From Sulfurimonas lithotrophica (lineage in GTDB: Bacteria; Campylobacterota; Campylobacteria; Campylobacterales; Sulfurimonadaceae), in NCBI RefSeq assembly GCF_009258225.1, contig NZ_CP043617.1, positions 1,302,001 to 1,366,000 of the forward strand: a stretch of DNA of 64,000 nucleotides. Direction: 5' to 3'. The notes under the pieces were generated by a model that worked only from the letters and a program-made list of their open reading frames with translations, made no database searches and was not told the origin of the DNA. Positions within the stretch are counted from its first letter, which is position 1. Each line of letters starts with the position of its first letter. Position numbers and translations under genes: made by a program. Below, in pieces: positions 45,562-55,570 of the stretch.

Positions 45562-46613
45562 TGAGTTGGTTAGTTTCACTTCTTGTACTCTCGGCACTTA
45601 TATTTTTTCATGAGCTTGGACACTACTTTGCTGCAAGACTTATGGGTGTATATGTAGAGGTTTTTAGTATAGGTTTTGGTAAAAAAGTGCTGAGTTTTAA
45701 AAAATGGGGAACTGAGTGGGCTATCGCTACCATACCTTTAGGCGGGTATGTAAAAATGAAAGGTCAAGACGACGCAGATCCCACTAAAAAAAGTTTTGAT
45801 GAAGACAGTTACAACTCAAAAACACCGCTTCAAAGAATGTTCATACTTTTTGCAGGTCCTCTTGCCAACTTTATTCTGGCATATTTTCTTTACTTTTTCA
45901 TAGCACTCGGCGGTCCTCAAATCTTATCTCCTGTTATCGGTACAGTGGTTGAAAATTCACCTGCTTTTACTGCAGGACTTAAAACAAACGATGTTGTTAA
46001 AGAGATAAACGGTGTTGAAATAAATACGTGGAAAGAGATGGCTAAAATCATTGAAAATTCTGAGGGTTCATTAAGTCTTAAAATTGAACGCGACGGATTT
46101 TTAGAGTTTAAAACTTTAACACCTAAAATAACCGAAACCGAAAATATGTTCAAAGAAAAGGTTCAAAAAAAGATGATAGGTATAGGGAGTGCGGGAGTAT
46201 CGCATAAACTTGAACTATCTTTGAATGAGACCTTGTCTTATGCAACTGAGCAGACTGTATTTGCATCTACTATGATATTCACGGGACTTCAAAAGCTTAT
46301 AACGGGAGATGTACCTGCAAAAGAACTTGGAGGGGTTATAAGCATCGTTAAACTTACCTCAGATGCTACCGATGCGGGATGGATGAGTGTGCTGTTTTTT
46401 GCGGCACTTATCTCTGTGAACTTGGGTGTTTTAAATCTGCTTCCTATCCCTGCACTTGACGGCGGACATATAATGTTTAACTTTTATGAGATGATAACTA
46501 AACACACGCCGAGTGAAGCTGTACTTGTTAAACTTACTATTGCAGGATGGGTTGTGCTGTTTGGGCTTATGGGACTTGGACTATTTAACGATATTAATAG
46601 GTTGATGGGCTAA
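45561..46613 (+). CDS. rseP: Site-2 protease RseP
   Basis: 350 residues. HELGH in FFHELGHYFAAR gives the zinc site, one PDZ domain near residues 115-190 contains VENSPAFTAGLKTNDVVKEI, and the late LPIPALDGGHIMF carries the third ligand. Cleaves membrane-embedded regulators. A single PDZ domain, as in other Campylobacterota. Confidence 0.94.
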   Translation: MSWLVSLLVLSALIFFHELGHYFAARLMGVYVEVFSIGFGKKVLSFKKWGTEWAIATIPLGGYVKMKGQDDADPTKKSFDEDSYNSKTPLQRMFILFAGPLANFILAYFLYFFIALGGPQILSPVIGTVVENSPAFTAGLKTNDVVKEINGVEINTWKEMAKIIENSEGSLSLKIERDGFLEFKTLTPKITETENMFKEKVQKKMIGIGSAGVSHKLELSLNETLSYATEQTVFASTMIFTGLQKLITGDVPAKELGGVISIVKLTSDATDAGWMSVLFFAALISVNLGVLNLLPIPALDGGHIMFNFYEMITKHTPSEAVLVKLTIAGWVVLFGLMGLGLFNDINRLMG

Positions 46614-46626
46614 AAAGGAGAAATAG

Positions 46627-47301
46627 GTGAACGAAGTTGAATATAAAATATATATAGATGATGTAATCAGACGTGTTGAGAGTGCAAGAATCAAAGTAAA
46701 TGCTCATCATATAGTTAAAATAGTAGCTATCAGTAAATACTCGGATGTACAAGAGATAAAAAATCTTTATAACATCGGACAGCGTGCTTTTGGAGAAAAT
46801 AAAGTTCAAGATTTAAAAGCAAAGTCAAATGAACTAGAAGATTTACCATTGGAATGGCATTTTGTAGGTAATCTTCAAAAAAATAAAATAAATAATCTTC
46901 TAGATTTAAAACCATCTCTGTTTCATGGACTTGATTCGCTTGATATTGCACAAGAAATTCAAAAAAAATGTGAAGCAAAAAATACAACTCTAAATGCCTT
47001 ATTACAGATAAACTCTGCAAAAGAGGAATCTAAACACGGTGTAATGCCCGAAGATGCTTTAGAAGTATATGAGCAGATTCAAAAAAAGTGTCCAAATATA
47101 AAGCTAAAAGGCGTGATGAGCATCGGAGCTCACAGCGATGATAAAGCTTTAGTTCGTAAAAGTTTTGAGACTACACACGAAATCTATAAAAAATGTAAAG
47201 ATGCTACAATCTGTTCTATGGGAATGAGCGGGGATTTTGAGCTGGCTATAGAGTGCGGATCGAATATGGTTAGACTAGGAAGTATAATGTTCAACAAATA
47301 A
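46627..47301 (+). CDS. YggS/PLPBP family pyridoxal phosphate-binding protein
   Basis: 224 residues with a GTG start and AAAAGGAG site. The PLP lysine lies in IVAISKYSD, followed by RAFGENKVQDLKAK and WHFVGNLQKNK, with GMSGDFELAIE near the end. Controls PLP and amino acid balance. It is not itself an enzyme as far as known. Confidence 0.94.
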   Translation: MNEVEYKIYIDDVIRRVESARIKVNAHHIVKIVAISKYSDVQEIKNLYNIGQRAFGENKVQDLKAKSNELEDLPLEWHFVGNLQKNKINNLLDLKPSLFHGLDSLDIAQEIQKKCEAKNTTLNALLQINSAKEESKHGVMPEDALEVYEQIQKKCPNIKLKGVMSIGAHSDDKALVRKSFETTHEIYKKCKDATICSMGMSGDFELAIECGSNMVRLGSIMFNK

Positions 47302-47322
47302 TTTCACATAAGTGAAATTATT
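47297..47322. terminator. Bidirectional terminator
   Basis: 11-bp perfect stem with a 4-base loop between the convergent YggS and cytochrome genes, flanked by A- and T-rich sequence. Confidence 0.6.
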
Positions 47323-47333
47323 AAGAATAGGTC

Positions 47334-47723
47334 TTACCAACCTCTAATAGTTCTGTGACAAGCAATACAGTTACTTGTAACTTGACCATAATATTTTGTC
47401 GATTCAGTATAATCTTGAGCTTTTACGGCTTTTTTAAATTTTTCTAAGTTTTCTGCTAAATTTTCATTGATATTTTTAGTCACCTGAACTTTGTTATTGT
47501 TTTCAATAAATGTCGTAACATCAACCTTACTAAAGATTGCATTAGCATTTTCTAAAACTTTTATTCCGTTTTCAACATCCATTCTATTTGAATATGCAAA
47601 TCCATGTTGTATCTGAGCCATCCCTTGAGTCATTAAACTCATAGTTGCTTTAATAGTTTTTTCATCTGCACTTGCAAATGTCACAATAGAACTTACAGCT
47701 AATGTTAAAAGTACTTTTTTCAT
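47334..47723 (-). CDS. Cytochrome c'-like periplasmic protein
   Basis: About 129 residues from the ATG at 47723, which has GGAG upstream; an in-frame ATG further up adds an unlikely N-terminus. Signal peptide KKVLLTLAVSSIVTFASA, four-helix body and a C-terminal haem site NCIACHRTIRGW. The haem site at the extreme C-terminus is typical of cytochrome c' and related c-type proteins. May bind NO or shuttle electrons; role unproven. Confidence 0.85.
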   Translation of the reverse strand: MKKVLLTLAVSSIVTFASADEKTIKATMSLMTQGMAQIQHGFAYSNRMDVENGIKVLENANAIFSKVDVTTFIENNNKVQVTKNINENLAENLEKFKKAVKAQDYTESTKYYGQVTSNCIACHRTIRGW

Positions 47724-47814
47724 ATATATACTCCATTTATAAGATAATTTGATTTGACAATTTGTCATACCTTGTCATTATCTTACAGCTTTATTTATTA
47801 AATATAAATAAATA

Positions 47815-48477
47815 TTATTTAAGATTTCTACTTTTAGGTTTATATCTAACTGAGTTACTAAGTGGATTTTTTATGAGTTCTTGTTGATATTTTATCATTT
47901 CAAAAAAAGGATTTAAAAAATTATCTAAATATTTATTATCAATTTTTTCAACTCCCCATCCGTTTAAGAGCTCTATGACATGGTGTGTTGATTCTATAGT
48001 GGAGAGATAATTTGATTCAGGTTGGACCTTAATCTGATACTGCGATGTTTTGTTTGTAGTAAAACTAAGATGCCCTAAATCTTTTAAGTTCTTGCTTTTC
48101 TCAAATATTTGTTTGGCACAACTCCATGTCGCGTCTATAATAAATATAGCCATATCTTTTTTAGATTCAACTAAAGGGTTATTTACACTTATGTCTATAG
48201 CATCTACACTCGGATAGAGTATAAAACTTTCATATTTGTTTATAATCTCGTTTATGCGTTTATGTTTATTAAAATCTATACCTATAAACAACTCCGAGTT
48301 TTGAAGCGTCAAATGAGTAAAGAAACCTGTGTTGTTTTTTACTTTTTTAAACTCTTTTGGATGCATTAGTATTACAAATTTCGTATTTGTATCAAATGCT
48401 TGTATATATCCGCACATACATGAACTTTTTGGTCTGTAGCACTTGTAACATTTTTCTCTATCACCGTATATGGTCAT
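47815..48477 (-). CDS. DTW-domain tRNA aminocarboxypropyltransferase-like protein
   Basis: 220 residues. The N-terminal zinc-type cysteines CYKCYRPKSSCMC, HPKEFKKVKNNTG and the DTW-like DATWSCAKQIF define the family that adds acp to uridine in tRNA (TapT/TuaA) or rRNA. Length is near the bacterial norm. Monocistronic. Confidence 0.88.
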   Translation of the reverse strand: MTIYGDREKCYKCYRPKSSCMCGYIQAFDTNTKFVILMHPKEFKKVKNNTGFFTHLTLQNSELFIGIDFNKHKRINEIINKYESFILYPSVDAIDISVNNPLVESKKDMAIFIIDATWSCAKQIFEKSKNLKDLGHLSFTTNKTSQYQIKVQPESNYLSTIESTHHVIELLNGWGVEKIDNKYLDNFLNPFFEMIKYQQELIKNPLSNSVRYKPKSRNLK

Positions 48478-48561
48478 ATATAAATCAACTTTTATTTTGA
48501 ATATTTTGCAAAATTATATTTAAAAAAGCCATATCTAGAGATTAATTGGTTAAAATTTCAA

Positions 48562-49602
48562 ATGGAACAATTTTACGATATTATTAAACAGCTTATCCGC
48601 ATACCGAGTGTTGTCGGAGCTGAGCATCCTTTCTTTTTGTTTATCAAACGCGAACTTGAAGAGATAGGGGTTAGTGTTGAATATTACGACGGTGTTTTGG
48701 TAGCAAAAGGTGATAAACCGGGGAGCGGTTATCTCTCTTCACACGTAGATAGACACGGTCTTATCTGTACAGGTCATAATGAATTTCAATATGCTGCATA
48801 TATAGCCAAAAACAGGGCTGACCTTACAGGTACATCAAATTCTGAACAGATACTGCACAACTTTACGATGCGATTTGTAGATGAGAAAGTTCAAGCGTAT
48901 GAGCCTTGGTCTGGAACATATCTTGGAATGGGAATTATAAAAGAAGCTTTTTTATGTACCAGACGCAACAATATTATCTTTAAAGTAGATGGTTTTGAGT
49001 ATCTTTTTCCCGGTACGCCGATAGCATTTATGGATAAACTTGTTTTTCAAGACGATCTCATATCTGCACAGCTTGATAATGTAATATCGGTAGCAATAAT
49101 CATATATATGTACCATAAAGGTTATAAAGGTACGGCTTTTTTTACGGCTTCTGAAGAGGCGGGAAAGAGCTGGAGGTTTTTATTGGAGTATTTTAGACGA
49201 TTTGCTATATCCACAAACGAACTTCTTGTTTTGGATACAAGTCCATATTCTTCTTTGGAGGATATACAAAATCTTGACGTTATTTTAAGACATAGGGATC
49301 AAAATGCAGCTTTTAAATCACCGCTTAAAAATACTATCAAAAAAATAGCGATTGACAACAATATAAAGTATCATTTTAAAGATGCATATCTAAAAAATAT
49401 TATGAAACAAACGGGAATAAAAGGCTCACTCGGAACTACGGAACTCGGTCGTATAATTCAAGCGACAAAAGGCGAGATTCAAGGAACTACACTTCAAATC
49501 CCGACTATAGGTTACCATACGGTTAATGAAACCTGCTATACAAAATCGGTTGAGAGTATGATAACCATTTTAAGCAAGTTGTATTTAGAAGATGCCAAAT
49601 AA
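48562..49602 (+). CDS. M42/M20-type metallopeptidase
   Basis: 346 residues. Metal-binding His and Asp in LSSHVDRHGL, Asp in SAQLDN, the Glu pair in TASEEAGKS, Asp in VLDTSPYSS and a late His in PTIGYHTVNE form a di-metal site. The fold is the M42 aminopeptidase type. The C-terminus overlaps the next gene by 11 bases. Substrate not known. Confidence 0.88.
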   Translation: MEQFYDIIKQLIRIPSVVGAEHPFFLFIKRELEEIGVSVEYYDGVLVAKGDKPGSGYLSSHVDRHGLICTGHNEFQYAAYIAKNRADLTGTSNSEQILHNFTMRFVDEKVQAYEPWSGTYLGMGIIKEAFLCTRRNNIIFKVDGFEYLFPGTPIAFMDKLVFQDDLISAQLDNVISVAIIIYMYHKGYKGTAFFTASEEAGKSWRFLLEYFRRFAISTNELLVLDTSPYSSLEDIQNLDVILRHRDQNAAFKSPLKNTIKKIAIDNNIKYHFKDAYLKNIMKQTGIKGSLGTTELGRIIQATKGEIQGTTLQIPTIGYHTVNETCYTKSVESMITILSKLYLEDAK

Positions 49603-50839
49603 AAATATACGATATGATGTTATTGTTATAGGAGCCGGAGCTGCAGGAATGATTGCGGCAATAACGGCTGCAAAAGACGGCAAAAAAGTACTTTTACTTG
49701 AAAAACTACCGCAAATCGGAGCAAAACTAAAAGCTACGGGCGGTGGTAGATGCAACCTTGGAAATACCCTATCCCAAGATGAATTTATGTCAAAATTCGG
49801 CAGAGACGGACGTTTTATGCAAGATGCATTAAAAGCATTTTCCAAAGATGATATGCAAGATTTTTTTCGCTCAATAGGCGTTGAAACTCATTCACCTGAC
49901 GGATTTAGGATTTTTCCGACTTCACACTCATCATCGACTATATTAGATGCCCTGCAAAAAACCATGGATGATCTAAACATAGAGGTTTTAACATCTCAAA
50001 GAGTTGAAGAGATACTGGGACACAACGCTGAAATAATCGGGATAAAAACATCTGCATCTACATACAAAAGTAAAAATATCATTTTAGCTACGGGCGGACT
50101 TGGTTATCCTATGCTTGGGGCTGAGGGTGATGGTTTTGAATTAACAAAGCCGTTTGGACATTCTACTACAAAGCTTTATCCCGCAATGATGCCGCTGTTT
50201 ACAAAAGAGACTTGGGTAGAGAACTGCCGTGCAGATACCATAGCCAAAACAACTATGAAAGTAGATATGAAAAAGCATAAAAAACTTGTCGCTTACGGAG
50301 ATTTGATTTTTACAAAAAAAGGCATACGAGGTCCTGTGGTTTTAGACTTTGCTAGGGAAATAACACCCCTTATAGAAAAATACGGTGAAGTCCCTACTCT
50401 AGTGAACCTAACAAAAGGCAAAAATGAAGATGAACTCTTAAAAGAACTTAAAGAAAAACAGAACATAAATACCGATGCTTCTATATTTGAACTTGTTAAA
50501 AGCATATTGCCCGAAGCCCTTTCAAAAGAGCTACTAAAACTCTGTGAGATAGATGCAGATAAAAAACTAAAAGATATAGATGGAGTTAAAAAAGAGAAAC
50601 TTCTAAAAACTCTGGCTTGGACACCGCTTACTATAAACGCACATGATGGTTTTAAAATGGCTATGATAACAAGAGGCGGAATCAAACTCAATGAGATAAA
50701 TCCAAAAACCATGCAAAGTAAGCTGATAAAAGGGCTTTATTTTTGCGGTGAGGTTATGAATATAGACGGACCTTGTGGAGGTTATAATCTTCAATGGAGT
50801 TTTTCAAGCGGATACTTAGCGGGAAAACTCCTAAGCTAA
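49592..50839 (+). CDS. BaiN/HI0933-family NAD(P)/FAD flavoprotein
   Basis: 415 residues. FAD-binding DVIVIGAGAAGMIAAITAA, then the family marker KLKATGGGRCNLGN and the C-terminal NIDGPCGGYNLQWSFSSGYLAG. Oxidoreductases of this family have unclear substrates. The start lies inside the end of the peptidase gene, suggesting coupling. Confidence 0.9.
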   Translation: MPNKNIRYDVIVIGAGAAGMIAAITAAKDGKKVLLLEKLPQIGAKLKATGGGRCNLGNTLSQDEFMSKFGRDGRFMQDALKAFSKDDMQDFFRSIGVETHSPDGFRIFPTSHSSSTILDALQKTMDDLNIEVLTSQRVEEILGHNAEIIGIKTSASTYKSKNIILATGGLGYPMLGAEGDGFELTKPFGHSTTKLYPAMMPLFTKETWVENCRADTIAKTTMKVDMKKHKKLVAYGDLIFTKKGIRGPVVLDFAREITPLIEKYGEVPTLVNLTKGKNEDELLKELKEKQNINTDASIFELVKSILPEALSKELLKLCEIDADKKLKDIDGVKKEKLLKTLAWTPLTINAHDGFKMAMITRGGIKLNEINPKTMQSKLIKGLYFCGEVMNIDGPCGGYNLQWSFSSGYLAGKLLS

Positions 50840-52272
50840 GCATATATTATTTTATCTTTTCCTGTAGATTTAGCCTCGTATAAAGCAGAATCTACTTTTG
50901 ATATAAACGCATCTATAGATTCGTTATTTTTAAGTTTTCCTATACCGAAACTTGCTGTTACGCTTTTGTTTAGTAGTTTATTTAAAACAGTATCTTCTTT
51001 AATTTTAAAACGTATTTTTTCGGCAATATGTTGTGCTTCATCTTCTGATGAATTAATCAATAATATGGAAAACTCTTCCCCTCCCCATCTTGCTACAAAA
51101 TCACTTTTGCGAAGTGATTCTTTTAAAATTTCAGCAAATCTAATAAGAACTTTATCACCCGTCAAATGACCAAAAGAATCATTAACTTGTTTAAAATTAT
51201 CTATATCTAAAATAACAAGCGTCAATGATTCGATATTACCTCTGTAAAAGTTTTCAAACATCGCTTCTATATCATCATTAAACTTTCTTCTGTTGTCAAG
51301 TCCGGTCAAGGCATCTTCATGGGCTATTTTTTCGAGTCTATTTTGATATATATTTATAAAATGGATAATTATAAGTATAGTTAAAAGTGTTACAACTATA
51401 GATATCAGTAGATTTAGATAAAACATCTCGTTTAAATCATTCATATACTCTTGTTTATTGACTTCAACAAACAGGTATAGATGCAACTCTTTTATATATT
51501 TTGTCTGCAATAGGTAGTTATTGTCTTTATATGTATATTCGTATTTATTTTGCTTATTTTCTTTTATACTGCTTTGTAGTTTATTAAGTTCTTCTATAGA
51601 GGATATATTTCCGCGTTTGTCAAACTCTTTGGTGTGTAATATTATTTCACCCTCTTTATTAACAAAATATACGTCATATTTATATCTTTTTTTAAACGAT
51701 TCCAGCATTGATTCTATGTTTACAAGTTTTATACCGACACCGGTAACGGCTAAAAGTTTTTCTTTATAATCTTTTACTTTGTAGTTTATAAACATAATAA
51801 GTGAGTCGCTAAAATTTTTATTTACATCTAAATTTACTTCATACAGATTTTTTGAATTTATAAATTTAAAGTACCAATCATCAGCTACATTTTTTTCGTT
51901 TATAGTATCAATCAAACCTTTTGAATGGTAATAGTTTTTTGTTTTATCAGAAACCAAAAAAGATGTAAATGCACCGTATTTTGCCTGAATCTCTTTTAAA
52001 TACTTTTGCACGGAACTTATATCTTTCTCCCCGTCTATCAGCCAGTCTCTTAAAAAAGTATCGTTAGCCATGAGCGAAGATACTATTAAAGGTTTAATCA
52101 TACGATGTTGAACTTCGGTGTATATATTATCAACTGATAAGGGTAACGATATATTTTTTAACTGAGCCTGAGTACTGTCTATATCTTTTTTATAGTTGAT
52201 TATTGAGCCAATAATAGATACACCCAATAAAAGAGCAGCTATCATCGTAATAATTTTTAATTTTAAATCCAT
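50836..52272 (-). CDS. Diguanylate cyclase with periplasmic sensor
   Basis: 478 residues. Membrane helix near 7-25, Cache-like periplasmic domain to about 280, second helix near 284-306, then a GGDEF domain with active site RWGGEEFSILL. An inhibitory site RKSD lies five residues before GGEEF, so product feedback is expected. Makes cyclic di-GMP. No EAL domain. Confidence 0.94.
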   Translation of the reverse strand: MDLKLKIITMIAALLLGVSIIGSIINYKKDIDSTQAQLKNISLPLSVDNIYTEVQHRMIKPLIVSSLMANDTFLRDWLIDGEKDISSVQKYLKEIQAKYGAFTSFLVSDKTKNYYHSKGLIDTINEKNVADDWYFKFINSKNLYEVNLDVNKNFSDSLIMFINYKVKDYKEKLLAVTGVGIKLVNIESMLESFKKRYKYDVYFVNKEGEIILHTKEFDKRGNISSIEELNKLQSSIKENKQNKYEYTYKDNNYLLQTKYIKELHLYLFVEVNKQEYMNDLNEMFYLNLLISIVVTLLTILIIIHFINIYQNRLEKIAHEDALTGLDNRRKFNDDIEAMFENFYRGNIESLTLVILDIDNFKQVNDSFGHLTGDKVLIRFAEILKESLRKSDFVARWGGEEFSILLINSSEDEAQHIAEKIRFKIKEDTVLNKLLNKSVTASFGIGKLKNNESIDAFISKVDSALYEAKSTGKDKIIYA

Positions 52273-52283
52273 TAAATCCCTTT

Positions 52284-52835
52284 TTAGTAAAAGTATCTTA
52301 TAGATGCAAATCCGTATGCACCTGTTTTTTTTACTTCTTGAATCTCTTTTTGAGTTGTTATTCCTCCCAGTGCAAAGACATTTATATCTACACTCTCGAC
52401 TACATTTTTTAAATCTTTCACACCTTTTGGTTCACCCTTGTTAGGTGTGCTAAAAATCGGACTGTATGTACTAGCATCTGCACCAAGTTCTTGAGCTTTT
52501 TTAACCTCATCCAAGGTATGAGTGCTTATTATAACTTCTAAGTTTTTTGACTTTGCATATTTAATTTTATCAAACTGTTCAGATGTCAGATGCACACCTG
52601 TCGCTTCAAGCTCATACGCCAAATCTACATCTTGATGTATAAAAGATTTCACATCCATAAACTGACGGCAAACCTCAACAAAATGATGAGCCTGAGTTTC
52701 ATAGTGTGGATTGTGTTTATCTCTGTACAATACGTGAGTCGGCAGATACTTTTGTATTTGTTCATGCAAAATAGAGCGAAAAACTGCTGGAGTGTCAGTA
52801 TAAAACTCTCGTGAAGTTATCATGTAAGAGTGCAT
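52284..52835 (-). CDS. Thiamine phosphate synthase-like protein (TenI/ThiE)
   Basis: 183 residues, shorter than usual ThiE (~210). Barrel strands with GVHLTSEQFDKIK, STHTLDEVKKAQELGADAST, SPIFSTPNKGEPKG and FALGGITTQKEI. The diphosphate-binding features are partly present, but it may be a TenI-type aromatase instead of an active synthase. It overlaps polA by one base. Confidence 0.8.
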   Translation of the reverse strand: MHSYMITSREFYTDTPAVFRSILHEQIQKYLPTHVLYRDKHNPHYETQAHHFVEVCRQFMDVKSFIHQDVDLAYELEATGVHLTSEQFDKIKYAKSKNLEVIISTHTLDEVKKAQELGADASTYSPIFSTPNKGEPKGVKDLKNVVESVDINVFALGGITTQKEIQEVKKTGAYGFASIRYFY

Positions 52836-55570
52836 TACTTTAACTCGCCCCAGTTACTTCCTATATTTACACTTACTTTTAATGGAACGTTTAACTCCAT
52901 TATCTCTTCCATTATCTCTTTAAACCTGTTTGCTATCTCCTGCGCATGATACTCATCTACTTCAAATATCAATTCATCATGAATTTGAAGCAACATTTTA
53001 GCTTCTATATTGCCTTTTTCAATGATATTATGTATTTTATTCATTGAGAGTTTAATCAAATCACTCGCACTCCCTTGAAAAAGCGTGTTTACGCTCTCAC
53101 GCTCATATGCAGCTTTAAACATAGGTTTTGCATTTTCAAAGTCAAAGTAACGTCTGCGACCAAGAAGCGTCTCAACATATCCGCGCTCTTTTGCACTATC
53201 CACGATTGATCGAAAATAACTCTTAACAGATGGAAAACTCTCAAAATATTTATCTATAATCTCTTTTGCTTCTTTTGTAGAAATATCTAACGTTTGAGAG
53301 AGTTTTTTCTGTCCCATACCATATAAAAGTCCAAAGTTTACGGTTTTGGCAATAGCCCTTTTTGAGTCGGCTTCATCTTCACCGAAAAGTGCCACGGCTG
53401 TTTGGCGGTGGATATCTTTATCGTTTCTAAATGCATCGAGTAAGATTGCATCTTGAGAATAATGTGCAAGAAGTCTAAGTTCTATCTGCGAGTAATCAAT
53501 TCCTATAAGTTTTTTACCCTCTGAAGCTATGAATGCTTTTCTTACTTCAGCTCCGAGTTTGGTTCTCGTAGGTATATTTTGAAGATTCGGATTTTTTGAG
53601 CTTAATCTTCCGGTAGCAGTACCTGTTTGAACAAAAGATGTATGAATTCTGGAATCTTTATTTTCTTTACTTAGTTTTAAAAGAGGCTCTATATAAGTTG
53701 AAAATAGCTTATATACTTCACGATATTCCAAAAGCAATGGTATGATAGAGTGTGAATCTATAAGCGAGCTTAAAACCTGCTCGTTTGTTGAGTATCCCGT
53801 TTTTGTTTTTTTGCCAACAGGAAGCCCAAGGTGTTCAAATAAAACAACTCCCAGTTGCTGTGTTGAATTTATATTAAATTCGCTTCCTGCCAATTTATGA
53901 ATTTTAGTAGTTAAATCATATAGAGTTGATTTGACTTTATGTAAAAATATATCTAAAAACTCAGAATCTACTTTTATACCCTCACTCTCCATTTTCATAA
54001 GTGTTTTGATAAAAGGAAACTCTATATTTTGCGCCTCATTTATCAGATGCTCGGCATTTTGAAATTTTAACTTTTCTAAAAACAGATTATAAAGTTTAAG
54101 CGTGATTAATGCATCTTCTGCTGCATATTCACAAGCAAGCCCTAACTCTACATTTGCAAAAGTCTCACCTTTTTTTACAGTATCTTTAAAAGAAACCATC
54201 TCATGTTTTAATAATGCAGACGAGAGTTTATCTAAAGCTAAAGCAGATTCGGGGTTTATTAACCAAGCTAAAATCATACTGTCATATATTTTTGCACCGT
54301 TTATATCTAAATCTTTTCCAATGAGTCTTGTAACAAAGTGCAGATCAAACTTTATATTGTGCCCGACTACCCTGCTTTTAAAGATTTTTCTTATTGCATC
54401 TTTAGCCGCATCTATATCTATCTGCTCGCCTACGCCAAGATAATAATGTGCAAAAGGTACATAATAAGCCTCGTTTTCATTTACGGCAAAAGAAAATCCG
54501 ACCAACTTGTCTTTATCATAGTCAAGCCCTGTCGTTTCCGTATCAAAAGCTACAATGGTATTCTCATCAAAAGTATCAAGTATTTTATTTAGCTCATTTG
54601 TATCTGTAATAAGAGTAGTTTTAAATTCTAACTTATTATTATGAGTTTCGCTCTTATTGTTTGCTTTTTGTACAGCACTGTTATGTTGTTCTTCTGAAAT
54701 TTGATTTTTTGCTTTTAAAACTCTGAGTATCGCATTTTGTTCATACTTTATAAGTTCATCGTATATATTTAAAAACGGATTCTCAATATCCATTTTATAC
54801 TCTTCAAAATCAAAGTCCAATTCATCTAAAACATCATCTCTTAGAGTTACAAGTTCTTTTGACATATACGCATTGTCACGTGATTCTATAAGCTTCTTTT
54901 GGTTTGCACCTTTAATAGTAGCCAAGTTCTCATATATACTATCGAGGCTTCCATACTCTTTTAAAAGTTTCTCGGCTCCGACTTTACCGATTCCTTTTAC
55001 CCCCGGTACGTTATCCGCACTATCTCCAAGTATCGATTGATAGTCTATAAACTGTTTTGGAGTAACACCGTATTTTTCAAAACAGCTATCTTCATCCATA
55101 ACTTTTTTCTTTATAGCATCTACAACCACTACTTTACCGTCATCTATAAGTTGATAAAGGTCTTTATCGTGTGATACTACACGTACGTTATAACCTTTTT
55201 CTTTTGCATGTTTAACTACAGATGCAATCATATCATCCGCTTCAAACCCACTCATTCCAAGAGTTTTATAACCCATTTTGTCTATCCACTCTATTGCAAC
55301 GGGCAGTTGCATAGACAACTCTTCAGGCGGTGCTTGACGGTTTGCTTTATAGTTTGGGTCTATCTCGTTTCTAAATGTATCGCCTTTAGAATCAACCGCA
55401 AAAACAATATAGTCGCTGTCATGGTCTTTTTGCAAATTAGATATAAAGTTTGTAAAACCCGTTAAAAGTCCGGTAGGAAAACCTTCTTTATTTGAGAGGT
55501 GTTGAGGAAGTGCGTAAAATGCACGAAAGAAAAATCCGAATGTATCTATAATCGTTACTGTTTTTGCCAT
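52835..55570 (-). CDS. polA: DNA polymerase I
   Basis: 911 residues. 5'-nuclease domain (SGFEADDMIAS, GDSADNVPGVKGIG), a 3'-5' exonuclease with intact VAFDTETTGLDYDKDK, and polymerase motifs DYSQIELRLLAHYS and QIHDELIFEV. Removes RNA primers and fills gaps. Full-length form. Confidence 0.96.
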   Translation of the reverse strand: MAKTVTIIDTFGFFFRAFYALPQHLSNKEGFPTGLLTGFTNFISNLQKDHDSDYIVFAVDSKGDTFRNEIDPNYKANRQAPPEELSMQLPVAIEWIDKMGYKTLGMSGFEADDMIASVVKHAKEKGYNVRVVSHDKDLYQLIDDGKVVVVDAIKKKVMDEDSCFEKYGVTPKQFIDYQSILGDSADNVPGVKGIGKVGAEKLLKEYGSLDSIYENLATIKGANQKKLIESRDNAYMSKELVTLRDDVLDELDFDFEEYKMDIENPFLNIYDELIKYEQNAILRVLKAKNQISEEQHNSAVQKANNKSETHNNKLEFKTTLITDTNELNKILDTFDENTIVAFDTETTGLDYDKDKLVGFSFAVNENEAYYVPFAHYYLGVGEQIDIDAAKDAIRKIFKSRVVGHNIKFDLHFVTRLIGKDLDINGAKIYDSMILAWLINPESALALDKLSSALLKHEMVSFKDTVKKGETFANVELGLACEYAAEDALITLKLYNLFLEKLKFQNAEHLINEAQNIEFPFIKTLMKMESEGIKVDSEFLDIFLHKVKSTLYDLTTKIHKLAGSEFNINSTQQLGVVLFEHLGLPVGKKTKTGYSTNEQVLSSLIDSHSIIPLLLEYREVYKLFSTYIEPLLKLSKENKDSRIHTSFVQTGTATGRLSSKNPNLQNIPTRTKLGAEVRKAFIASEGKKLIGIDYSQIELRLLAHYSQDAILLDAFRNDKDIHRQTAVALFGEDEADSKRAIAKTVNFGLLYGMGQKKLSQTLDISTKEAKEIIDKYFESFPSVKSYFRSIVDSAKERGYVETLLGRRRYFDFENAKPMFKAAYERESVNTLFQGSASDLIKLSMNKIHNIIEKGNIEAKMLLQIHDELIFEVDEYHAQEIANRFKEIMEEIMELNVPLKVSVNIGSNWGELK